Shown: positions 25,474 through 36,371, counted from the stretch's first letter. The stretch is DNA of 64,000 bases from Herbaspirillum sp. YR522 (GCF_000282575.1 NZ_AKJA01000017.1:1-64000); one strand, 5' to 3'. Translations and numbers: made by a program. The notes: a model not told the origin generated them from the sequence alone.

Positions 25474-27281
25474 GGGCCTGGAGCTTGCAGCAAAGGCAGG
25501 CGCAGCACGAATTCGGCGCCGCCCTGCTCATGGTTGTGGGCACTGAGCTGCCCGTTCATGGCCTGGACTATCGATGACGAGATCGCCAGTCCCAGGCCCA
25601 GGCCGCGACTGCCGGCCTTGGTCGTGAAAAACGGCTCGAACAGGTGCGGCGCGACCTCGTCGGAGATGCCACCGCCCGAATCGCGGATGCGCAATACGGC
25701 CTGCCCGTGCTCGATATCGAGCAGCACCCGCACCTGCTTGACGGGGGCTTCCTCGACCGCATCCAGCGCATTGCGCAACAGGTTCACCAGCACCTGCTCG
25801 ATACGTACGGCGTCGCCCAGGATATGGGCGCAATGACGGACTTCGCGCGTTACCGTCGCGCCCTGCTGTTCGATGTCGCGAGCCAGCAGCAGTACGGCCG
25901 CCTCGATCGCATGGGGCAACTCCACCTGCGCCACCTGGCCGCCGCTCTTGCGGGCGAAGCCCTTCAACTGGCCGATGATCTTGCCCATGTTGGCGCTGGC
26001 GCTGCTGATATGTTCCAGGTTCTCGGCCACCTGCTCGGTCTGCCCGCGCGCCAGGAACTTCACCGAGTTGTCGGCGAAGGCCCGGATCGCGGCCAGCGGC
26101 TGGTTCAGCTCGTGGGTCACGCCGGCGGCCATCTGGCCCAGCATGGCCAGCTTGCCGGCCTGCACCAGTTCGTTCTGGGTGGTGCGCAGCAGGGATTCGG
26201 TCTGTTGCAGTTTTTCGAACCTGGCGGCGATGGCCTGGTTGGCCGCCGTCAACTCCTGGGTCCGCAGCGCGATCTTCTGGTCCAGTTCGAGCGCGGCGCG
26301 CTGCAAGGCTGCGCGCGACTGCCGGCGCTCCTGCATGCGACTGCGATGCTGGTACCAGGCCAACAGCGAGATGCCCAGTGCCAGCATGCACAAGGCAGCG
26401 GCCAGCGTGGCCAACGTGGCCGAGCGCATCATGCGCGCCTGCGACGGGAACAGGCGCAACTGCCAACCCAGTTGCGTCACCGGACGCGCCACATGCGGGC
26501 CGAATCCTTCGCGCAGGGTGGCCGGCAACGCCGCCACCGGCGTGATGGGCAGGTCGGCGTATTGGTGCGTGCCCTCGAGCTCGCGCTGCTGGGTGCCCGA
26601 TAGCTGGTCCAGGCTGTGATACTTCCACTGCTGGCGGTTGCTCAGGAACACCACGCCACCGCCATCGGTGAGGGCGATCGGCGCTTCGCTGCTGCGCCAG
26701 GTGTGTTCGAACTCGGCCAGGTCGACCTTGACCACCACCACGCCAATGGGCGGCGCCGACGGCGTCGAGGGCGCCTGGTCGGGACGGCGGTAGATCGGCT
26801 GGGCAATGAAGTAGCCCGGTTCGCTGGAGATGTTGCCGATACCGTAGAAACGTCCGGCACGGCCCTGGATGGCCTCGCGAAAATAAGGGCGAAAACCGAA
26901 GTCACGGCCGACGAAACTGAATTCCTCGTCCCAGTTGCTCGACGCCAGGGTCATGCCACCGGCGTCGAGCATGAAGATATGTACCGCGCGCGACTGCTGC
27001 TGGATGATCTTGAAGGCGCGGTTCAGGCGGTCCACCGCAGCCGCATCGCCCGGATCGGCCAGCACCTGCCGTACGTCGGCCTGGAATCCCAGCGCGAACG
27101 GCAGGGTCTCGTACTTCTGCAGGATCGATTCGAGATCCAGGGCCACGATCTGCAGCTGCGCCGCGCCCTGGCCTTGCTGGTCGGCCAGCGCGCGTCGCAG
27201 CGCCAGTTGATAGGTCGCGCCGCACACCAGCAGGCTGGCCGCCAGGAACGCCGTCAACAGCAGGTTTCGTCGGGATTGCAT
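25470..27281 (-). CDS. Membrane sensor histidine kinase (DctB/MifS-like)
   Basis: The 603-residue kinase has TM1 at about residues 6-27, a long periplasmic dCache-type sensor (about 30-280), TM2 (about 290-315), a coiled coil, the H box GVTHELNQPLAAIRAF, and an ATPase domain with RDSGGGISDE and GLGLGLAISSSI. The layout equals DctB, which senses C4-dicarboxylates. The start is uncertain: ATG 27281 has AGGG 8 bases upstream; ATGs at 27332 and 27356 are alternatives. It lies between the regulator and transporter genes, so it likely senses the transported acid. Confidence 0.9.
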   Translation of the reverse strand: MQSRRNLLLTAFLAASLLVCGATYQLALRRALADQQGQGAAQLQIVALDLESILQKYETLPFALGFQADVRQVLADPGDAAAVDRLNRAFKIIQQQSRAVHIFMLDAGGMTLASSNWDEEFSFVGRDFGFRPYFREAIQGRAGRFYGIGNISSEPGYFIAQPIYRRPDQAPSTPSAPPIGVVVVKVDLAEFEHTWRSSEAPIALTDGGGVVFLSNRQQWKYHSLDQLSGTQQRELEGTHQYADLPITPVAALPATLREGFGPHVARPVTQLGWQLRLFPSQARMMRSATLATLAAALCMLALGISLLAWYQHRSRMQERRQSRAALQRAALELDQKIALRTQELTAANQAIAARFEKLQQTESLLRTTQNELVQAGKLAMLGQMAAGVTHELNQPLAAIRAFADNSVKFLARGQTEQVAENLEHISSASANMGKIIGQLKGFARKSGGQVAQVELPHAIEAAVLLLARDIEQQGATVTREVRHCAHILGDAVRIEQVLVNLLRNALDAVEEAPVKQVRVLLDIEHGQAVLRIRDSGGGISDEVAPHLFEPFFTTKAGSRGLGLGLAISSSIVQAMNGQLSAHNHEQGGAEFVLRLPLLQAPGP

Positions 27282-27372
27282 AGGGTGCGCCCTGGGCCGC
27301 CAATGGAAAACGGCGCCCAGCAGGCGCCGCATGAAAGACAAGATGATAGCGCGCATTGGCTGCGCGCTGGCA

Positions 27373-28701
27373 TCATGCGGGCTTGCCCGCGCTCTCGTCG
27401 ACCAGCACATCATCCTTCAGATGGCCATCGCGTTGCGGATCGGGCATGCGCAGGGTGACGATCAGGGCCACCAGGCACATTGCGGTCACATACCAGTAGA
27501 ACGCCGACTCGATGCCGGCCGACTTCAGCGACAGCGCCACGAACTCTGCCGAGCCGCCGAAGATCGCATTGCCCACCGCATACGACAGGCCCACGCCCAG
27601 GGCACGCACCTCGGCCGGGAACATCTCGGCCTTGATCAGGCCGCCGATGGAGGTATAGAAACTGACGATGGTCAGCGCCAGGATCGCCAGCCCGAACGCC
27701 GCATAGGGGCTCGTGACATCCTTGAGCAGGTGCAGGATCGGGAAGGTGCACAGCATGCCCAGGAAGGCAAAGCACAGCATGGAGTTACGCCGGCCGATCT
27801 TGTCGGAGATGGCGCCGAAGATCGGTTGCAGGATCATGTAGACCAGCAGGGCGCCGGTCATCACGCCGTTGGCCAGCTTGGGGTCCATGCCGGCCGTGTT
27901 GACCAGGTATTTCTGCATGTAGGTGGTGAAGGTATAGAACATCAACGAACCGCCGGCGGTGAAACCGACCACGTTGATGAAGGCGCGCTTGTGCTTGAGC
28001 AGCCCCTTCAAGGTGCCGGCGTCGCGGCTCTTGCGCACCGCCGACGAGGCCGTCTCGGCCAGCGAGCTGCGCAGGTACATCGCCACCAAGGCGCCGGCCG
28101 CACCGAGCGCGAACGGCACGCGCCAGCCCCATTCCATCAGCTCTTCCCGCGACAGCCATTGCTGCATGCCGAACAGCACCACCACCGCCAGCAACTGGCC
28201 GCCGATCAGCGTCACATACTGGAACGATGCAAAGAAGCCGCGTCGGCCATTGGGTGCGATCTCACTCATGTAGGTTGCCGAGGTACCGTATTCGCCGCCC
28301 ACCGACAGGCCCTGGACCAGGCGTGCCAGCAACAGCAGTGCCGGCGCCCAGGCGCCGATCATGGCGTAGGTCGGCATCAATGCCAGCGCCAGCGAGCCAC
28401 CGCACATCATCAGCACCGAGATCAGCATCGATGTCTTGCGACCGTGCTTGTCGGCGATGCGTCCGAACAGCCAGCCGCCGATGGGACGCATCAGGAAGCC
28501 GGCGGCGAAGACGCCGGCGGTATTGAGCAACTGGGTGGTGGGGTCGCCCTTGGGGAAGAACGCCGGTGCGAAATAGATCGCACAGAAGGAATAGACGTAG
28601 AAGTCGAACCATTCGACCAGGTTGCCGGACGAGGCGCCAAGGATGGCGAAGATGCGCTTGCGGTACTCAGCCGGGCTGAGTCTGCTGGTGGTGGTACTCA
28701 T
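27373..28701 (-). CDS. MHS-family MFS organic-acid/proton symporter
   Basis: The 442-residue, 12-helix transporter has the MHS-family N terminus [14 protein letters not shown], the loop motif [10 protein letters not shown] and [12 protein letters not shown]. Closest known types carry 2-oxoglutarate, citrate or related acids (KgtP/PcaT-like). ATG 28701 has AGGAGA five bases upstream, so the 46-residue upstream extension is rejected. Transcription probably depends on the sigma-54 promoter at 28761-28777 and the adjacent two-component pair. Confidence 0.92.
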   Translation of the reverse strand: MSTTTSRLSPAEYRKRIFAILGASSGNLVEWFDFYVYSFCAIYFAPAFFPKGDPTTQLLNTAGVFAAGFLMRPIGGWLFGRIADKHGRKTSMLISVLMMCGGSLALALMPTYAMIGAWAPALLLLARLVQGLSVGGEYGTSATYMSEIAPNGRRGFFASFQYVTLIGGQLLAVVVLFGMQQWLSREELMEWGWRVPFALGAAGALVAMYLRSSLAETASSAVRKSRDAGTLKGLLKHKRAFINVVGFTAGGSLMFYTFTTYMQKYLVNTAGMDPKLANGVMTGALLVYMILQPIFGAISDKIGRRNSMLCFAFLGMLCTFPILHLLKDVTSPYAAFGLAILALTIVSFYTSIGGLIKAEMFPAEVRALGVGLSYAVGNAIFGGSAEFVALSLKSAGIESAFYWYVTAMCLVALIVTLRMPDPQRDGHLKDDVLVDESAGKPA

Positions 28702-28760
28702 GATATCTCCTGGTTTGGCGCTGCGCGCCTTGGTGTTGGAAGCGATGTTTGCAGGGCTTA

Positions 28761-28777
28761 TTGCAGGCTTTGTGCCA
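28761..28777 (-). promoter_or_regulatory. Sigma-54 promoter of the MHS transporter gene
   Basis: On the minus strand TGGCACAAAGCCTGCAA matches the -24/-12 consensus TGGCACG-N4-TTGCW with invariant GG and GC ten bases apart; only two positions differ. It would start transcription near 28751, about 50 bases before the ATG, and fits the adjacent sigma-54 activator. Confidence 0.72.
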
Positions 28778-28831
28778 GCCCCGGGCACCTCCGTCACGAC
28801 AGGCAAGTCTTTGATTTTTATGTGATTTTTG

Positions 28832-28874
28832 CGCCGCATAATTGCGGCGTCGCAGCAACTGTGCGGATATCCGC
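28832..28874. promoter_or_regulatory. Two palindromes, candidate activator binding sites
   Basis: CGCCGCA-TAAT-TGCGGCG (28832-28849) and GCGGATATCCGC (28863-28874) lie 55-100 bases upstream of the -24 element with centres 28 bases apart. Both share a TGCGG half-site. Position and symmetry fit upstream activator sites for the DctD-like regulator; this is inference. Confidence 0.5.
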
Positions 28875-28925
28875 CACGATGTCGCCTGGGCTTGCGCGGA
28901 TTTCCATCCAGCGCCTCGCGGCCCG

Positions 28926-28963
28926 AAAATGAAAACGGCGCATGCCTTGCAGCATGCGCCGTT
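28926..28963 (-). terminator. Rho-independent terminator of maeB
   Basis: A perfect 12-bp stem AACGGCGCATGC/GCATGCGCCGTT (28934-28945 and 28952-28963) with a 6-base loop is followed on the minus strand by TTCATTTT. It lies 33 bases after the maeB stop. Confidence 0.85.
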
Positions 28964-28995
28964 GCAACCTGACCTTCCAGGGAGGACTCAGGCGA

Positions 28996-31308
28996 TCAAC
29001 GCTCCGACAATGCGTCCATGACGCACAAGGCGGTCATGTTGATGATGCGACGTACCGTCGCCGATGGCGTCAGGATATGTACCGGCTTGGCGCAACCCAG
29101 CAGGATCGGGCCGATCGCCACGCCATTGCCCGATGCGGTCTTGAGCAGGTTGTAGGCGATGTTGGCGGCGTCGATGTTGGGCATCACCAGCAGGTTGGCA
29201 TCGCCCTTCAATGGCGAATCCGGGATCGCGGCATTGAGCAGCTTGCTGTCGAGCGCGGTGTCGCCGTGCATCTCGCCGTCCACTTCCAGGTCGGGCGCGA
29301 CGTCGCGAATGATCGCCAGCGCTTCGCGCATCTTGATGGCCGAGGCGCTGTTGCTGGTACCGAAGTTCGAATGCGACAGCAGCGCGGCACGCGGTTGCAG
29401 GCCCAGGCGACGCATTTCTTCAGCGGCCAGGATGGTGATCTCGGCCAGTTCCTGCGCAGTCGGGTTTTCGTTGACGTGCGTGTCTACCAGCACCAGTTGG
29501 CGGTTCGGCAGGATCACGATGTTCATCGCCGCATAGACATTCACGCCCGCACGCTTGCCCAGCACCTGGTCGATGTAGTGCAGGTGCAGCTGGGTGGTGC
29601 CGTAGGTGCCGCAGATCATGCCGTCGGCGTCGCCCTTGTGGATCGCCATCGAGCCGATCAGGGTATGGCGGCGACGCATTTCCAGCTTGGCGTACTGCTC
29701 GGTGACGCCCTTGCGGCGCGACAGCTCCAGGAAGCTCTGCCAGTAGTCGCGATAGCGGTTGTCGAAGTTCGGGTTGATCACCTCGAAGTCGGTGCCGGCG
29801 CGCAGGCGCAGGCCGAACTTCTTGATGCGTTGTTCCAGCACTTCCGGACGGCCTACCAGGATCGGCTTGGCCAACTTCTCGTCGACGATCACCTGCACCG
29901 CGCGCAGCACGCGCTCTTCTTCGCCTTCGGCGTAGACGATGCGCTTCTGGGCTTCGGCGGCCTTCTTGGCGACCTGGAAGATCGGGCGCATCACGGTGCC
30001 GCTGTGATAGACGAACTGCTCCAGCTTCTCGATGTAGGCGCCCATGTCCTGGATCGGACGGGCAGCCACGCCCGAGGTCTCGGCGGCACGGGCGACGGCC
30101 GGCGCGATCTTGATCATCAGGCGCGGATCGAACGGCTTGGGAATGATGTACTCGGGGCCGAACGACAGGTTGGTCACGCCGTAGGTGGCGGCGACGATGT
30201 CGGACTGCTCGGCCTGGGCCAGCTCGGCGATGGCGTGCACGGTCGCGATTTCCATCTCGCGGGTAATGGTGGTGGCGCCCGAGTCGAGCGCGCCGCGGAA
30301 GATGTACGGGAAGCACAGCACGTTGTTGACCTGGTTCGGATAGTCCGAACGGCCGGTGGCGATGATGGCGTCGTCACGCACGGCCATCACGTCTTCCGGC
30401 AGGATTTCAGGGGTCGGGTTGGCCAGCGCCAGCACCAGCGGACGCGGCGCCATCTGCTTGACCATGTCCTGCTTGAGCACGCCGGCGGCCGACAGGCCCA
30501 GGAAGATGTCGGCGTCGGGGATGACGTCGGCCAGGGTACGGGCGTCGGTTTCACGCGCGAAACGCTCCTTGTCCGGATCCATCAGCTCCTGGCGGCCCTT
30601 GTAGACCACGCCGGCCAGGTCGGTGACGTAGATGTTCTCGATCGGGAAGCCGAGGTCGACGATCAGGTCCAGGCAGGCCAGCGCGGCCGCACCGGCACCC
30701 GAGACCACCAGCTTGACGTCCTTGATGTTCTTGCCCACGACCTTGAGGCCATTGAGGATGGCCGCGCCGACGATGATAGCGGTGCCATGCTGGTCATCGT
30801 GGAAGACCGGGATCTTCATCTTCTCGCGCAGCTTGCGCTCGATGTAGAAGCACTCGGGCGCCTTGATGTCTTCCAGGTTGATGCCGCCGAAGGTGGGTTC
30901 CAGCGCGGCGATGACGTCGATCAGCTTGTCCGGGTCGTTCTCGTTGATCTCGATGTCGAACACGTCGATGCCGGCGAACTTCTTGAACAGCACGCCCTTG
31001 CCTTCCATCACCGGCTTGGAGGCCAGCGCACCGATGTTGCCCAGGCCCAGCACGGCAGTGCCGTTGGTGATCACGGCCACCAGGTTGCCGCGGGCGGTGT
31101 ACTTGAACGCATTGAGCGGATCGGCGACGATTTCTTCGCAAGCCGCGGCCACGCCGGGAGAGTAAGCCAGGGAGAGATCGCGCTGGTTGGTCAGCAGCTT
31201 GGTGGGCGTGACACTGATCTTGCCCGGCGTTGGAAACTCATGGTAGTCCAGCGCTGCCTGACGAAGTTGCTGACGCACTTCTTCTTTCTTACTGATCATC
31301 GAATCCAT
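28996..31308 (-). CDS. maeB: NADP-dependent malic enzyme with phosphotransacetylase-like domain
   Basis: The 770-residue protein has the large MaeB architecture. Residues about 18-160 are the malic N domain ([27 protein letters not shown]), about 165-410 the NAD(P)-binding domain ([27 protein letters not shown]), and about 430-770 a phosphate acetyl/butyryl-transferase-like domain that serves regulation. It decarboxylates malate to pyruvate and makes NADPH. ATG 31308 or 31299 (MISKKEE) could be the start. It sits behind the organic-acid transporter module but has its own terminator. Confidence 0.95.
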   Translation of the reverse strand: MDSMISKKEEVRQQLRQAALDYHEFPTPGKISVTPTKLLTNQRDLSLAYSPGVAAACEEIVADPLNAFKYTARGNLVAVITNGTAVLGLGNIGALASKPVMEGKGVLFKKFAGIDVFDIEINENDPDKLIDVIAALEPTFGGINLEDIKAPECFYIERKLREKMKIPVFHDDQHGTAIIVGAAILNGLKVVGKNIKDVKLVVSGAGAAALACLDLIVDLGFPIENIYVTDLAGVVYKGRQELMDPDKERFARETDARTLADVIPDADIFLGLSAAGVLKQDMVKQMAPRPLVLALANPTPEILPEDVMAVRDDAIIATGRSDYPNQVNNVLCFPYIFRGALDSGATTITREMEIATVHAIAELAQAEQSDIVAATYGVTNLSFGPEYIIPKPFDPRLMIKIAPAVARAAETSGVAARPIQDMGAYIEKLEQFVYHSGTVMRPIFQVAKKAAEAQKRIVYAEGEEERVLRAVQVIVDEKLAKPILVGRPEVLEQRIKKFGLRLRAGTDFEVINPNFDNRYRDYWQSFLELSRRKGVTEQYAKLEMRRRHTLIGSMAIHKGDADGMICGTYGTTQLHLHYIDQVLGKRAGVNVYAAMNIVILPNRQLVLVDTHVNENPTAQELAEITILAAEEMRRLGLQPRAALLSHSNFGTSNSASAIKMREALAIIRDVAPDLEVDGEMHGDTALDSKLLNAAIPDSPLKGDANLLVMPNIDAANIAYNLLKTASGNGVAIGPILLGCAKPVHILTPSATVRRIINMTALCVMDALSER

Positions 31309-31396
31309 AACTCTGTATTCTCTCTATTGACTTGCGAAGACCGGTGATTCTAGCAGAGGTCGCCCCCCAATCATAGGCCGCCGGCCTCATGCTGCT

Positions 31397-31431
31397 GCGC
31401 GCAAAGCCAGTACGGCACAGGCTTTGCGCGC
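31397..31431. other. Perfect 12-bp inverted repeat upstream of maeB
   Basis: GCGCGCAAAGCC and GGCTTTGCGCGC flank an 11-base spacer. The gap between maeB and thiL (31309-31742) holds this and little else; a TACAAT box near 31731 could serve thiL. No T run follows, so an operator or leader hairpin for maeB, or a terminator remnant, are all possible. Confidence 0.45.
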
Positions 31432-31742
31432 CACCAGCGACGGTGCGTGATGTCCGCGAACATGCCCTTTGACGGTGCAATTGACGGCTGTTCGTGGCGC
31501 GATGCAAGCACGTTCGCGCAAGCCAGGCAGGCGCGGCGTCCCACCGCATGGGGCTATCGGCGCGCCGCGCCATGGATACCCCCTAGGCCGCACTCGCCCT
31601 TGCGGCGCGCCCTTTCAGTGCATATTGCGGTGCACCATGCCACGACGAATAAGTCATGACATTTAGAAAAGTTCTCCTCGATGCCTCGCCATCCGGCGAT
31701 ATTGTGCGCCAGATGCGATGACGGATTGGTTACAATCGGCTC

Positions 31743-32708
31743 ATGCTCTCCGAATTCGAACTCATCGCGCGTTATTTTCAACGCCCGCCTGCGCCTGACA
31801 GTCGCACCGCGCTGGGTGTGGGCGACGATTGCGCACTGATGACGCCGGCGCCGGGCATGCAATTGGCCATTTCCAGCGACATGCTGGTAGCCGGCCGCCA
31901 TTTCTTTGCCGATGCCGATCCCCAGGCGCTGGGCCACAAGTGCCTGGCGGTGAACCTGTCGGACCTGGCGGCGATGGGTGCCCAGCCGATTGCCTTCACG
32001 CTGGCGCTGGCGCTGCCGCAGGCCGATCCGGCCTGGCTGGCGCCGTTTTCGGCCGGCATGCTGGCGCTGGCCGACCGCCACGGTTGCGAACTCATCGGTG
32101 GCGACACCACGCGCGGGCCGCTGACGATCTCCATCACCATCCTTGGCGAAGTGCCACCCCAGCAATCGCTGCGCCGCGATGCCGCGCGCGCAGGCGACGA
32201 TATCTGGGTCTCCGGTTCGCTGGGTGACGCCCGCCTGGCGCTGGCTGCCTATCGCAACGAAATCGTGTTGTCCGACACCGACCTGCTACGGGCGGCGCCA
32301 CGCATGCACGAGCCGACGCCACGGGTCGAGCTGGGCGTGGCATTGCGTGGCATCGCCCACGCCGCCATCGACATCTCGGACGGCCTGGCCGGCGACCTCG
32401 GCCATATCCTGTCCAGCTCGGGCGTGGGCGCCACGCTGGACGTGGACGCCCTGCCACCCGGCAATGTGCTGCAACAGCGCGAGCTCGACCTGCGTCGACG
32501 CTTTACCCTGGCCGGCGGCGACGACTACGAACTGTGCTTCACGGCGCCGGTACGCCTGCGCGAGGCGGTGCTCAAGGCCGCGCACGCGGTGGGCGTGGAG
32601 GTGGCGCGGGTAGGCAGCATCGAGGCCGTGGCCGGCTTGCGCATCGTCGACGCCGGCGGCCAGGCCCTTACATTTGCACCAGACTCCTTCGACCATTTTC
32701 GTTCATGA
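31743..32708 (+). CDS. thiL: Thiamine-monophosphate kinase
   Basis: The 321-residue protein has the ThiL/PurM-like N-terminal motif LGVGDDCALM and the later GGDTTRGP, and GGDDYELCF near the C terminus. It phosphorylates thiamine phosphate to the active diphosphate in the cytoplasm. Its stop overlaps the pgpA start (ATGA), a usual beta-proteobacterial arrangement. Confidence 0.95.
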   Translation: MLSEFELIARYFQRPPAPDSRTALGVGDDCALMTPAPGMQLAISSDMLVAGRHFFADADPQALGHKCLAVNLSDLAAMGAQPIAFTLALALPQADPAWLAPFSAGMLALADRHGCELIGGDTTRGPLTISITILGEVPPQQSLRRDAARAGDDIWVSGSLGDARLALAAYRNEIVLSDTDLLRAAPRMHEPTPRVELGVALRGIAHAAIDISDGLAGDLGHILSSSGVGATLDVDALPPGNVLQQRELDLRRRFTLAGGDDYELCFTAPVRLREAVLKAAHAVGVEVARVGSIEAVAGLRIVDAGGQALTFAPDSFDHFRS

Positions 32709-33250
32709 CCCAAGATACTGTTCCAGGCACGATGGCCGAGTTGCGCGCGCCGCGCGGCCGCCGCGCCACTGCGCGCTTCATGCTGGCCCATCCGGCGCAC
32801 TGGATCGCCCAGGGTTTCGGCAGCGGCCTGTCGCCCATCATGCCAGGCACCGCCGGCACGCTGTTCGGTTGGCTTTGCTACGCGGTGCTCACGGCGCGCT
32901 GGCCCCAGGTATTCACCACCACCAACTGGCTGGCCATCGTGGTGGCCGGCTTCGTCATCGGCATCTGGGCCTGCCACCGCACCGGCCGCGCGCTCGGTTC
33001 GCCCGACCACGGCAGCATGGTATGGGACGAGATGATCGCCATCTGGCTGGTCCTGCTGATGGTGTCGCCGGCGAACTTGAAGGAGCAGTTCGCCGCCTTC
33101 GTCGTGTTCCGCTTCTTCGACATGGTCAAGCCGCCACCGATCGGTTGGTTCGACCGTCGCTTCAAGGGTGGATTCGGGGTCATGTGGGACGACATCCTGG
33201 CCGCGTTCTACACCTTGCTGGTATTTGCCTTCTGGCGCGTCTACGGCTGA
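32705..33250 (+). CDS. pgpA: Phosphatidylglycerophosphatase A
   Basis: The 181-residue membrane protein has the PgpA signature: GFGSGLSPIMPGTAGTLFG (about 37-55), DHGSMVWDEMIAIW and FRFFDMVKPPPIGWFD. It removes phosphate from phosphatidylglycerophosphate in the inner membrane. The start at 32705 is set by the 4-base overlap with thiL. Confidence 0.94.
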   Translation: MTQDTVPGTMAELRAPRGRRATARFMLAHPAHWIAQGFGSGLSPIMPGTAGTLFGWLCYAVLTARWPQVFTTTNWLAIVVAGFVIGIWACHRTGRALGSPDHGSMVWDEMIAIWLVLLMVSPANLKEQFAAFVVFRFFDMVKPPPIGWFDRRFKGGFGVMWDDILAAFYTLLVFAFWRVYG

Positions 33251-33356
33251 CGGTTCAACAAAGGCCACCAGCGGAGTATGCTTGCAGGTGCATGGTTCCG
33301 ATCAATGCCGCCGGTCACTTCAGCGTGTCCGCGTGGCCTAACCGAGGATGACATTC

Positions 33357-33839
33357 ATGGATACCACGATCGACTTAGCCGCCCGTGTAGGCCAGGCCCT
33401 GAAGACCCGCGGCCTGCTCTTGGCCACCGCCGAATCGTGCACCGGAGGCGGCGTGGCGCACGCCATCACCGAGATCGCAGGCTCGTCCGAATGGTTCGAT
33501 TGCGGCTTCGTGACCTACTCCAACGCATCCAAGAACGAGCTGCTCGACATTGCCGAGTCGCTCATTGCCCAGCATGGCGCGGTCAGCGAAGAAATCGCCG
33601 GGGCCATGGCCGAGGCCGCCGTTGCCAACAGCAGCTCGCATGTGGCCGTGTCCACCACCGGCATCGCCGGACCTGGCGGCGCGGTGCCCGGCAAGCCGGT
33701 CGGCACCGTCTGTTTTGGCTGGCGCGTGGCCGACAGGACCTATACCGAGCGCCTGGTGTTTGCGGGCGACCGGCATGCGGTGCGCGAGCAGACCGTGGTG
33801 CATGCGCTCAAGGGCTTGCTCAAGTTGCTGTCGGACTAA
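33357..33839 (+). CDS. CinA-family nicotinamide-nucleotide amidase (PncC-like)
   Basis: The 160-residue single-domain CinA C-terminal protein has TAESCTGGGVAHAIT and STTGIAGPGGAVPGKPVGTVCFG, the family's active-site segments. It deamidates NMN in the pyridine nucleotide cycle. ATG 33357 has GAGG nine bases upstream; an in-frame ATG at 33348 overlaps that site and is less likely. Confidence 0.93.
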   Translation: MDTTIDLAARVGQALKTRGLLLATAESCTGGGVAHAITEIAGSSEWFDCGFVTYSNASKNELLDIAESLIAQHGAVSEEIAGAMAEAAVANSSSHVAVSTTGIAGPGGAVPGKPVGTVCFGWRVADRTYTERLVFAGDRHAVREQTVVHALKGLLKLLSD

Positions 33840-33843
33840 GATC

Positions 33844-33890
33844 GCGACCGGCCGGCCGGTCGCCCCCACTGCCGCCCTGGCCGGGGCGGC
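33844..33890. terminator. Hairpins between convergent cinA-like and pyrF genes
   Basis: A perfect 20-base palindrome (GCGACCGGCC/GGCCGGTCGC, 33844-33863) is followed by GCCGCCC-TGGCCG-GGGCGGC (33871-33890). Both fit a bidirectional termination zone but lack T runs. Confidence 0.45.
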
Positions 33891-33905
33891 ATCTGCCCCT
33901 GCGTG

Positions 33906-34730
33906 CTAGCGATACCTGTTGATCGCGTCGCGCGTCTCCAGCGCCACCCGGCGGGCTGCGGCGGTATAGTCTTCACCCGCTTCGCACGCCGCGTACAGGA
34001 TGGCACGCGACGAATTGATCATCATGCCGGTGCCGCCCGCGGTGCGACCGGCCTTGACGGTGGCCTCGACATCGCCACCCTGGGCGCCCACACCCGGCAC
34101 CAGCAAGGGCATGTCGCCGATGATGGCACGCACCTGGGCCAGTTCCTGCGGGAAGGTGGCCCCGACCACCAGGCCACACTGGCCATTGGTATTCCATTTC
34201 TCGGCCACCAGGCGCGCCACGTGCTGGTACAGGGGCCGGCCTTCGACATCGAGGAACTGCAGGTCCGAACCGCCGGCGTTGGACGTACGGCATAGCACGA
34301 TCACGCCGCGATCCTTGTATTCCAGGTAGGGCGCCACCGAATCCCAGCCCATGTAGGGGCTCACGGTGACGACATCGGCGTTGTAGCGCTCGAAGGCTTC
34401 GCGGGCATATTGTTCGGCGGTGGCGCCGATGTCGCCGCGCTTGGCATCGAGCACCAGCGGGATATCGGGATAATGGCGGCGGATATAGGCGCAGATCTGC
34501 TCCAGCTGGTCTTCGGCGCCCAGCGCTGCAAAGTAGGCAATCTGGGGCTTGAAGGCGCAGGCGGCGTCAGCGGTGGCGTCGACGATGGCGCGGCAGAACT
34601 CAAAGATGGCGTCGGACTTGCCGCGCAACTCCTCGGGAATCTTCTTGACGTCGGGGTCCAGCCCCACGCACAGCAGGGAGTTGCGCGTCTTCCACGCGCC
34701 GTTGAGCTTGTCGATGAATGTCACGGTCAT
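33906..34730 (-). CDS. pyrF: Orotidine 5'-phosphate decarboxylase
   Basis: The 274-residue enzyme is the longer type 2 form, with [11 protein letters not shown] near residue 17 and the catalytic [16 protein letters not shown]. It makes UMP in the last step of pyrimidine synthesis. ATG 34730 gives the typical N terminus [13 protein letters not shown]; the upstream frame overlaps dacB and is rejected. Confidence 0.95.
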   Translation of the reverse strand: MTVTFIDKLNGAWKTRNSLLCVGLDPDVKKIPEELRGKSDAIFEFCRAIVDATADAACAFKPQIAYFAALGAEDQLEQICAYIRRHYPDIPLVLDAKRGDIGATAEQYAREAFERYNADVVTVSPYMGWDSVAPYLEYKDRGVIVLCRTSNAGGSDLQFLDVEGRPLYQHVARLVAEKWNTNGQCGLVVGATFPQELAQVRAIIGDMPLLVPGVGAQGGDVEATVKAGRTAGGTGMMINSSRAILYAACEAGEDYTAAARRVALETRDAINRYR

Positions 34731-34783
34731 GCCTTGATGGTAAAGATCCGATATTGTATCGCGGCGGCGGTCGCCGGCGGGTC

Positions 34784-36223
34784 TCAGCCGTTCTCGTAGA
34801 CCCATTGCAGCAATGCATCCTGGGCCTTCTGGCCATTGGGCGCGGCCGCATGGTTGATCAGGAACACCACCACATAGGTCTTGCCCGAGGCGGCCTGCAC
34901 GAACCCGGCGATCGAGCGCACGTCATTGAGGGTGCCGGTCTTGATGTGCGCCTGGCCGGCGACGCCCTGGCTCTTCAGGCGCCGCCGCATGGTGCCGTCG
35001 TAGCCCACCAGCGGCAACGACGAGACGAATTCCGGCATCAGCGGCGAGCGATAGGCCTGCACCAGCATGCGGCCCAGCAACATGGGCGAGACCCGCTCGA
35101 TGCGCGACAGCCCGGCGCCGTTCTCGATGGCCAGCGCGGCCGTGTCGATCCCCTTGTCGTTGAGCCAGGCACGCACCGCGCGCGCACCATTGACCGCATC
35201 GCCGGGCTGGCCGCCGAGCTCGGCGGCCAAGCTCAGCAATACCTGGCGCGCCATCACGTTATTGCTGTACTTGTTGATATCGCGGATCACCTCGGGCAAG
35301 GTCGGCGACTGCCATTGCGCCAGCAGGCGCGCCGAGGGCGTCACCAGGCCATTGACCACCCGCCCCGAGAAACTGCCCCCCAGGTCCGCCCACATCTGCT
35401 GGAAAGCCTGGCCCACATATTGCACATGTGTCATGCGATAGGGATTGATATACCAGCTGCGCGGGCCACAGTCGGCCGCGTAGGTGCCGGCGAACGCGGC
35501 GGCACCGGCGTCGTTGCCCAGCATCAGCCGGCTCTGCCAGTCTGGCGGGCACGGCTCCGCGCTCAAGCGCGGGGGCGTCACGGCATAGCCGGCCAGCGGC
35601 GGGTCGGTGGTGACCGTCACGCTATTGGTGGTTGCATCGGGCGTAAAGCGAAAGGCGATGGTCTTGTAGTTCAGCAACAAGGCATCCGGGCCGACGTTAT
35701 AAGGCTTCTGCGGATCGCCGTCGAACTGCGACGGATCGTAGACATTGTCGGCAAAGTAGCTGCGATCCAGCACCAGATTGCCGCTGATCTGGCGCAAGCC
35801 GGCCGCGCGCAACTGGCGCAGCAGCAGCCAGAAGTTTTCCATCACCAGCTTGGGATCGCCGCCCCCCTTGATGATCAGGTCGCCCTGCAGCACGCCCTGG
35901 TTCAGGCTGCCATCGACATAGGCCTGGGTCTTCCAGGAAAAGGTCGGCCCCAGCAACTCCAGCGCCGCGTCGGTGGTGACCAGCTTCATCACCGACGCCG
36001 GATTGAATGGCTGGCTGACATTGGTCGACACCATCGCCCGCGTGCCGCTATCGGCATCGAGCACCAGCACCCCCACGTTCTGCTGCGGGATATGCGCCAC
36101 CCGTAGCGCGCCCACCACCGGCGGCGGCAGGCTCTGGGCAAGCAATGGAAAATTGCACAGCAGCAATGAAGAGGCGGCAACCAGGAACCGGGAAACACGG
36201 GAAGACGGAAACAGGCGTGACAT
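34784..36223 (-). CDS. dacB: D-alanyl-D-alanine carboxypeptidase/endopeptidase (PBP4)
   Basis: The 479-residue periplasmic penicillin-binding protein has a signal peptide (residues 1-30, ending LAQ) and the three active-site motifs: SVMK (77-80), SNN in KYSNNVMAR and KTG in [10 protein letters not shown]. The large insert between the first two motifs is typical of class C PBP4. It trims or cleaves peptidoglycan cross-links. It is divergent from the diguanylate cyclase gene. Confidence 0.95.
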   Translation of the reverse strand: MSRLFPSSRVSRFLVAASSLLLCNFPLLAQSLPPPVVGALRVAHIPQQNVGVLVLDADSGTRAMVSTNVSQPFNPASVMKLVTTDAALELLGPTFSWKTQAYVDGSLNQGVLQGDLIIKGGGDPKLVMENFWLLLRQLRAAGLRQISGNLVLDRSYFADNVYDPSQFDGDPQKPYNVGPDALLLNYKTIAFRFTPDATTNSVTVTTDPPLAGYAVTPPRLSAEPCPPDWQSRLMLGNDAGAAAFAGTYAADCGPRSWYINPYRMTHVQYVGQAFQQMWADLGGSFSGRVVNGLVTPSARLLAQWQSPTLPEVIRDINKYSNNVMARQVLLSLAAELGGQPGDAVNGARAVRAWLNDKGIDTAALAIENGAGLSRIERVSPMLLGRMLVQAYRSPLMPEFVSSLPLVGYDGTMRRRLKSQGVAGQAHIKTGTLNDVRSIAGFVQAASGKTYVVVFLINHAAAPNGQKAQDALLQWVYENG

Positions 36224-36371
36224 GATTCAACCGAAAATGGGGATCACGCATTATAGGAGAGATGCCCCGCGCGATTTGCCATGACAACGCATCGCGCGGC
36301 GCGGAGGCCATGCGATAATTCGCGTCCCGCAAACCGACGTGCTGAGGGGCCGTCGGCAGCAGACTGACAAT

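Noticed and set aside
28942-31347. 801-residue plus-strand ORF
   Set aside because: It is antisense to maeB, whose product is clearly recognisable over its full length; the ORF is His/Gln/Asp-rich shadow sequence caused by high GC.
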